Shown piece after piece: positions 5,202 to 8,852 of a DNA stretch of 8,852 nt (the first letter of the stretch is position 1; the number at the start of each line of letters is the position of its first letter). The stretch lies in contig JAHJRR010000090.1 in the NCBI GenBank assembly GCA_018830685.1, positions 1-8,852 on the forward strand, given 5' to 3'. A program made the position numbers and the translations under genes. The notes beneath the pieces were generated by a model. That model did not search any database. It saw only the letters and a program-made list of their open reading frames with translations, and had not been told where the DNA came from. Source of the DNA: Nanobdellota archaeon. Lineage in GTDB: Archaea; Nanobdellota; Nanobdellia; Pacearchaeales; GW2011-AR1.

Positions 5202-6395
5202 ATGTCTAAAAAAGACATAATTGAATTCATAGTAGGCACATATGATTTGAGTCCTAAACTTGAAGAGAAGATAGTAAGAATATCCCGAAATAGAATTAGT
5301 GAATTAGGAATAAGTAGATTTGATGCAATATATGGATATGTTGGAAACTTGATTGAGAAATTTCAAATACCTTATGGTGAGCGAGTTGCTTTAAGATTAG
5401 ATGAATTGATTACAAGTGATTCTAAGAATAATTTTCACGAAATAATCGGAGTTGAAGATTCAGAATTAGAGGAAAAAGAATCTGATTATGGATTTTCTTT
5501 GGATGAAGTATTATCTGTTTTAGACGGGAATATAGATAAAAATGATTTAGATTTAATAAAACAATTAGTTCCGCAGGAAGAGAATTTTAGAGAACTTTTG
5601 TTAGATAAAGAGAGAGTAATTGAAAACGTTTCTTTTATACATTCTAAGTTGGAAGAGCTGGTTCATGTTTATGAGAAGAATGGAAAAATAGTAATCCCAA
5701 AAAAACCCCTGATTGAAGTTAAGTTTTCTCCTTTGAGAATTAAATTTGGTCGCAGAAATTATAATGAAGAAACTCCTTTAGATTTTTTTAAAGAGAACAT
5801 TAAAACTTATAAGGGCATGACAAGGGTAGAACTTCAGAAATTTGACGGAGGATTGTATTCTTCTTTGTGGAGATGGGGTCAATTAGATGAAGCCATTCCA
5901 GAGAAATTTAGTCAAGGTTGTAAATTATCTGCGATGCAGATAGAACAGATAATTGTTTCTGTATTAAAAAATAATAAAGATGTGATTCAGACTGCGAGAG
6001 AGACTGGTTTTTCTGTACCAACGATAAGGAAATACGCTAAATTCAGCGGGTTTGATATTCCTGATAATAGGAAGAATAGTCCCGGAAGGAAAAAGCATCT
6101 TTCAGAACAGCAAATAAATGAAATAATTTCTTCTTATGATATTTATAATGGAAATGCCAGTGAAGTCTCAAGGAATTTACCTTACTCAATAAATAGTGTA
6201 TTAAAATATTGGAAAAAGGAAGGATTAGAATCTTTTTATTCTTTTAAGAATAAGAACAGAAAAAGACCGAATACTTTTGAAGTTATTTCTGCATATTCTA
6301 CTTATGAGGGAAATGCTGCTGAGGCTGCAAGAAATTTTTCATATAGTCAGGATACTTTTCTAAGGCATTGGAAGAAATTAAAATTAATCCCTTGA
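5202..6395 (+). CDS. Protein with three C-terminal HTH-like repeats
   Basis: 397 aa, no named family recognised. The C-terminal third carries three related helix-turn-helix-like units: about 245-285 (TARETGFSVPTIRKYAKFSG), 304-341 (NGNASEVSRNLPYSINSVLK) and 359-395 (EGNAAEAARNFSYSQDTFLR). Each has a long helix, an A-x-x-x-R core, a turn at S, and a recognition-like helix ending in KYxK or xWKK. Basic linkers (GRKKHL, KNKNRKRP) separate them. Residues 200-234 (KGMTRVELQKFDGGLYSSLW, then RWGQLDEAIP) form another short helical unit of a kind I associate with DPANN proteins from memory. The N-terminal ~150 residues are helical and acidic around 85-115, perhaps for protein contacts. No catalytic motif, signal peptide or membrane segment is seen. 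Likely a DNA-binding regulator, or less likely a transposase-derived protein. Monocistronic and convergent with the following operon. Confidence 0.8.
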   Translation: MSKKDIIEFIVGTYDLSPKLEEKIVRISRNRISELGISRFDAIYGYVGNLIEKFQIPYGERVALRLDELITSDSKNNFHEIIGVEDSELEEKESDYGFSLDEVLSVLDGNIDKNDLDLIKQLVPQEENFRELLLDKERVIENVSFIHSKLEELVHVYEKNGKIVIPKKPLIEVKFSPLRIKFGRRNYNEETPLDFFKENIKTYKGMTRVELQKFDGGLYSSLWRWGQLDEAIPEKFSQGCKLSAMQIEQIIVSVLKNNKDVIQTARETGFSVPTIRKYAKFSGFDIPDNRKNSPGRKKHLSEQQINEIISSYDIYNGNASEVSRNLPYSINSVLKYWKKEGLESFYSFKNKNRKRPNTFEVISAYSTYEGNAAEAARNFSYSQDTFLRHWKKLKLIP

Positions 6396-6403
6396 GGCAA
6401 TCA

Positions 6404-6415
6404 ATAAAAAATTTT
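6404..6415. terminator. Possible bidirectional poly-T terminator
   Basis: An A-run followed by TTTT fills the 18-nt gap between convergent stops at 6395 and 6414. It reads as a T-run on the minus strand and a shorter one on the plus strand, the kind of signal archaeal polymerase terminates at. No hairpin is present. Confidence 0.3.
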
Positions 6416-6785
6416 AGTTCTCTCCTTGTAGTCTGCTAAGTCTTCTTTCTATTTCTCTTAGTTGTTCTTCGACGTCGGGAGTATGGTTTGATCCCTTCTT
6501 GGACTTATGTTCTATTTTCTCTTCTTTTTCCTTTTCTTTTTTTAGATTGTCCGGAATTTCTGGGTTTGGAAGCGTCTTTTGAAGTTTTGTGATTGCGGTT
6601 TTCAATTCTTTTAATCTTCTGCTTACTCTTAGCTTTATTCTGAATTCTTCGTCTCGAAGGGCATTGTAGTCTTCCATGACTCCTGCCATTTTCAAGAGAT
6701 ACATTTGCGAGATGAGAAAATCCTTTTTAGATTGTAGTGCTTCTTTGTGTTCGAATCTTACGTGTAAAAGTTCCTCTTTTGGCAT
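6414..6785 (-). CDS. Small charged coiled-coil protein
   Basis: 123 aa from the ATG at 6785, family not recognised. That ATG follows the upstream stop by one base (TAA-A-ATG). A longer reading from 6815 would need a TTG start and a 29-nt overlap, so it is disfavoured. Residues 1-70 are mainly helical (LLHVRFEHKEALQSKKDFLI then SQMYLLKMAGVMEDY) with basic patches around 50-62. Then come a Pro break (TLPNPEIPDN), a lysine/glutamate-rich probably disordered stretch (81-98), and a final short coiled-coil helix (104-120). No cysteine, signal peptide or membrane helix. The tight spacing with the 185-aa gene suggests the two proteins act together. Function unknown. Confidence 0.7.
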   Translation of the reverse strand: MPKEELLHVRFEHKEALQSKKDFLISQMYLLKMAGVMEDYNALRDEEFRIKLRVSRRLKELKTAITKLQKTLPNPEIPDNLKKEKEKEEKIEHKSKKGSNHTPDVEEQLREIERRLSRLQGEN

Positions 6786-6786
6786 T

Positions 6787-7344
6787 TTATATTTTAGAAA
6801 AAACTTCTCTTTCAACTTTCTCTATTTGATTTTTCATTGATTTAACTTCGTTTTCCCATTCTCTTAATTCAGCATCTTCTTTTTCTCTTACCTTTTTTAT
6901 GTCGCTAAGGTCTTTTTCTATGTCCGAAACTTTTTTCTTTGCTTCATGAAAAACTTTTAGTGCATCTTCGAATAAATCTATTCTTACAAAGATTGGTTCC
7001 GTAGAATCTCTTGCGTTTGCGAATCCTCTTCGTATTGGGGGCATATCCTCGTCGATTTCACTCGTCATTGGTTGTCTTAATGGTTCTTGCATCATTCGCA
7101 TGTCATCTTCTTCGAATTCTGGTTCGTCAGCGTCAGCAAAATCATCCTCTCTTTCCCCAGAGACAGCTCCTTTAATTGTGTCCTGAGAAAATTTTGTGCC
7201 TAAAGAATTATGGGGCAAGCTTGGAAGTTTATGTATTCTCCTCTCTTCATTTTCTTCGAAAGTATCTATCTCTGGTAGTCTTGGAAGATCTGGTAGAGAA
7301 AGTCTCTCTTCTTTTGCCTCTTTTGTTTTTGTGAAAAATCCCAT
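6787..7344 (-). CDS. Acidic, partly disordered protein with C-terminal coiled coil
   Basis: 185 aa, family not recognised. The N-half (1-112) is low-complexity, Pro and acidic rich, with two LPxLP-type motifs (LPDLPRLPE at 17-25 and KLPSLPHN at 39-46) and an Asp/Glu cluster (66-81). A short conserved-looking segment, EPIFVRIDLFEDALKVF (116-132), leads into a coiled coil from about 133 to 182, ending EVFSKI. The LPxLP motifs look like short linear binding motifs (inference). No catalytic residues, signal or membrane helix. First gene of a two-gene operon with the 123-aa protein, and divergent from the TFE gene with about 170 nt between. From memory, similar short proteins occur in DPANN genomes without assigned function, but I cannot confirm a family here. 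Confidence 0.75.
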   Translation of the reverse strand: MGFFTKTKEAKEERLSLPDLPRLPEIDTFEENEERRIHKLPSLPHNSLGTKFSQDTIKGAVSGEREDDFADADEPEFEEDDMRMMQEPLRQPMTSEIDEDMPPIRRGFANARDSTEPIFVRIDLFEDALKVFHEAKKKVSDIEKDLSDIKKVREKEDAELREWENEVKSMKNQIEKVEREVFSKI

Positions 7345-7366
7345 CTTATTTTGATATAGAGTTTCT

Positions 7367-7381
7367 AATATATATTATAAT
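7367..7381 (-). promoter_or_regulatory. TATA region of the coiled-coil pair operon
   Basis: ATTATAATATATATTA-like element on the minus strand, with its middle about 26-30 nt before the ATG at 7344 and no ribosome binding site between. This predicts a leaderless message. Confidence 0.45.
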
Positions 7382-7430
7382 GAAGAGGTTTAAAAATCTT
7401 TATTTTTTAAAGTTTTTTTTAGACCGAATC

Positions 7431-7443
7431 AATGCTTCGCATT
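7431..7443. repeat. Short hairpin in the divergent promoter region
   Basis: AATGC-TTC-GCATT, a 5-bp stem with a 3-nt loop, between the two divergent promoters. An 8-bp direct repeat AGACCGAA flanks the area (7421-7428 and 7472-7479). The second copy abuts the TATA box of the TFE gene and may include its BRE. Confidence 0.35.
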
Positions 7444-7482
7444 TTAACGTTCTCGTTTTTTTGAAATCATGAGACCGAAAGG

Positions 7483-7490
7483 TATTTATT
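7483..7490 (+). promoter_or_regulatory. TATA box of the TFE-rhomboid operon
   Basis: TATTTATT preceded by CCGAAAGG, a reasonable BRE plus TATA. It is centred about 26 nt before the ATG at 7513. The predicted transcription start falls after the TTG at 7504, which excludes that longer start. Confidence 0.55.
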
Positions 7491-7512
7491 CAGTCCTTGT
7501 TTATTGTCTTCC

Positions 7513-8304
7513 ATGCTCAAGAAATTTCTTAAAGAAGTTGTTATAATTATTGTAGGTAAACAGGCTGAAGATATCGTTGATCTCCTCGATACAAAGAAGT
7601 ATGTTAATGAATTTATCATTTCTAAGAAATTAGATTTGACTATTAATCAGACGAGAAATATTCTTTACAAAATTTCTGACCATGGTCTTGTTTCTTCGAT
7701 AAGAAAAAAAGATAAGAAAAAAGGTTGGTATACTTATTTTTGGAAGATTGAGGCGTTGAAGTCGCTTGAATTCTTGAAAGCTGATTTGATTAAGAAAATA
7801 AATATGATGGATTCTCAGATAAATAGTCGTGAGACAAAGAGATTTTATATTTGTGATGGTTGTCATATTGAAATGTCCGAGGAGAATTCGCTTCTTTACA
7901 ACTTTACTTGTAGTGAATGCGGTTCTGTTTTCACTTTGAAAGATAATACTAAAACTTTGAAAGAGATGAAGAGGGTTGTCGAGAGACTTAAAGGTGATTT
8001 AGCTCTTGTGGAAAATGAAATTGAAATAGAAAGTAAGAAAGTTAATGTTGTAAAACAGAGGGCGATAAAGAAGGAAGAGAAGGAGAGAGATGATAAGAAG
8101 AAGCTTGCCAAGGAGATTCGGGCTTTAGCTAGGAAGAAAGTTAATAAGAATGCTGGTAAAAAGGCTGTTAAGAAAAAAGTTGTTAAGAAGAAAAAGGCAG
8201 TTAAGAAAATTGTGAAGAAGTCTGCTAAGGGTTTGGCATCAAAAATTAAGAAGGTTGTTAAAAAAGTTTCTAATAAAAAAAAGAGTGATAAGAAAAGGAG
8301 TTAG
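7513..8304 (+). CDS. tfe: Transcription factor E alpha subunit with lysine-rich tail
   Basis: 263 aa from the ATG at 7513; a TTG three codons upstream is rejected because the TATA box places transcription start at about 7512. TFE stabilises the open promoter complex of archaeal RNA polymerase alongside TBP and TFB. The winged helix covers about 1-98, with ISKKLDLTINQTRNILYKIS, DHGLVSSIRKKD and the family-typical GWYTYFWKI (71-79). The zinc ribbon has CDGC (114-117) and CSEC (133-136) followed by GSVF. A coiled coil runs over about 145-185. The core ends near 185; typical archaeal TFE is about 170-190 aa. Beyond it is a basic tail in which 25 of the last 53 residues are Lys, with AVKK/VVKK-type units like a histone H1 tail. 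The tail may bind DNA (inference). First gene of an operon with the rhomboid. Confidence 0.93.
   Translation: MLKKFLKEVVIIIVGKQAEDIVDLLDTKKYVNEFIISKKLDLTINQTRNILYKISDHGLVSSIRKKDKKKGWYTYFWKIEALKSLEFLKADLIKKINMMDSQINSRETKRFYICDGCHIEMSEENSLLYNFTCSECGSVFTLKDNTKTLKEMKRVVERLKGDLALVENEIEIESKKVNVVKQRAIKKEEKERDDKKKLAKEIRALARKKVNKNAGKKAVKKKVVKKKKAVKKIVKKSAKGLASKIKKVVKKVSNKKKSDKKRS
8297..8300 (+). promoter_or_regulatory. Shine-Dalgarno of the rhomboid gene
   Basis: GGAG six nt before the ATG at 8307, within the last codons of tfe. It confirms translation of the second gene from a shared transcript. Confidence 0.65.
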
Positions 8305-8306
8305 GG

Positions 8307-8852
8307 ATGCAAAGTGTTTACAATTTTTCTTCTCGAAGGACGAGTTTGTTTAGTTTGTTGAGCACTAATCTCATCTTGATTGGAGTGAATGTTGTTGCGT
8401 TTATTCTTTTTTCGATTCTTTTGTTTGCAAAAGTGCCTTTAGATTATGTTGCTATAAAGCCCTCTAATATTCTTGGAGGAAACTATCTCTGGACTTTTGT
8501 TACAAGTATGTTTATGCACGGTGGTTTGTTTCATCTTTTTGCTAATATGATTTCTTTATTGTTTATTGGAGGTATTGTTGAAAAGATTCTTGGTGCTAAA
8601 AGATATCTCACTTTCTATTTAGCGTCGGGTTTGTTTGCGGGTTTGTTTTTTGTCTTGTCTACATTAGTCTTTCCTGCTGATTTGAATACTTTTGCAGTTG
8701 GTGCTTCGGGGGCTATCTTTAGTTTAGTAGGATTACTTATCTTGATGACACCGAATCTTCCTGTTTATGTCATGCTTATCCCTATTCCAATAAAGATGAA
8801 ATATGCAGGTCCTGGTATCTTGGTCCTTCTTTGGATTGTTTCTCTTGCAGGA
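8307..8852 (+). CDS. Rhomboid-family intramembrane serine protease, C-terminus beyond window
   Basis: 182 codons are visible, open at the window end. Cleaves transmembrane substrates within the membrane. The N-terminus is short and basic, followed by TM1 (about 20-42). The L1-loop and TM2 region contains LWTFVTSMFMHGGLFHLFAN (61-80), with the family HGxxxHxxxN signature (H71, H76, N80). TM3 is around 101-120. The nucleophile motif GASGAIF has the catalytic Ser at 134, on the following helix. Another helix begins around 170. The partner catalytic His, expected on a later helix, lies outside the window, so activity cannot be confirmed. The start 2 nt after the tfe stop, with GGAG 6 nt upstream, indicates co-transcription. 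Its substrate is unknown. Confidence 0.92.
   Translation, partial: MQSVYNFSSRRTSLFSLLSTNLILIGVNVVAFILFSILLFAKVPLDYVAIKPSNILGGNYLWTFVTSMFMHGGLFHLFANMISLLFIGGIVEKILGAKRYLTFYLASGLFAGLFFVLSTLVFPADLNTFAVGASGAIFSLVGLLILMTPNLPVYVMLIPIPIKMKYAGPGILVLLWIVSLAG

Noticed and set aside
6786..6815. N-terminal extension of the 123-aa coiled-coil protein
   Set aside because: It needs a TTG start and a 29-nt overlap with the upstream gene. The ATG at 6785, one base after the upstream stop, is better.
7504..7512. Three-codon N-terminal extension of TFE from a TTG
   Set aside because: The TATA box at 7483-7490 places transcription start at about 7512, after this TTG.
8150..8304. Low-complexity AAG/GTT repeats as a possible assembly artefact or frameshift at the tfe end
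   Set aside because: The frame stays open with lysine-rich content and ends just before a correctly spaced ribosome binding site for the next gene, so it is a genuine protein tail.

Overview
The window looks like a piece of an AT-rich archaeal chromosome, most likely from a reduced DPANN lineage (Pacearchaeota/Woesearchaeota-like). The archaeal call rests on a clear transcription factor E alpha subunit and on TATA boxes centred about 24-26 nt upstream of most first-gene ATGs, which implies leaderless mRNAs. Internal operon genes instead show GGAG ribosome binding sites or ATGA stop/start overlaps. The lineage call is inference.

Left end (1-2170, minus strand): a three-gene operon read right to left. 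It encodes a single-pass membrane protein with a coiled-coil ectodomain (308 aa), a secreted coiled-coil plus Gly-rich beta-strand protein (255 aa), and a secreted Ig-like protein cut off by the window edge. Both junctions are 4-nt ATGA overlaps, so the three products are probably made together as a cell-surface apparatus of unknown role.

Middle (2171-4900, minus strand): a long non-coding stretch, then a small CPYC glutaredoxin-like protein and a short alanyl-tRNA synthetase (594 aa). The synthetase is of bacterial type, resembles those of Patescibacteria/CPR, and lacks the C-terminal C-Ala domain. Three same-orientation copies of a ~55-bp degenerate intergenic repeat sit at 2344-2396, 2954-3006 and 4919-4974, so both of these genes are bracketed by repeat copies.

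Right-middle (4900-7380): a non-coding region with a possible tiny leaderless transcript and a 13-bp palindrome, then a plus-strand 397-aa protein with three C-terminal helix-turn-helix-like repeats. Its TATA box lies inside a perfect 8-bp inverted repeat, which suggests autoregulation. Convergent to it is a two-gene minus-strand operon for unrecognised coiled-coil proteins: 185 aa with an acidic disordered N-half, and 123 aa.

Right end (7420-8852, plus strand): TFE alpha with an added ~75-residue lysine-rich tail, followed 2 nt later by a rhomboid-family intramembrane protease that runs off the window.

No tRNA, rRNA, CRISPR array or transposase was seen.
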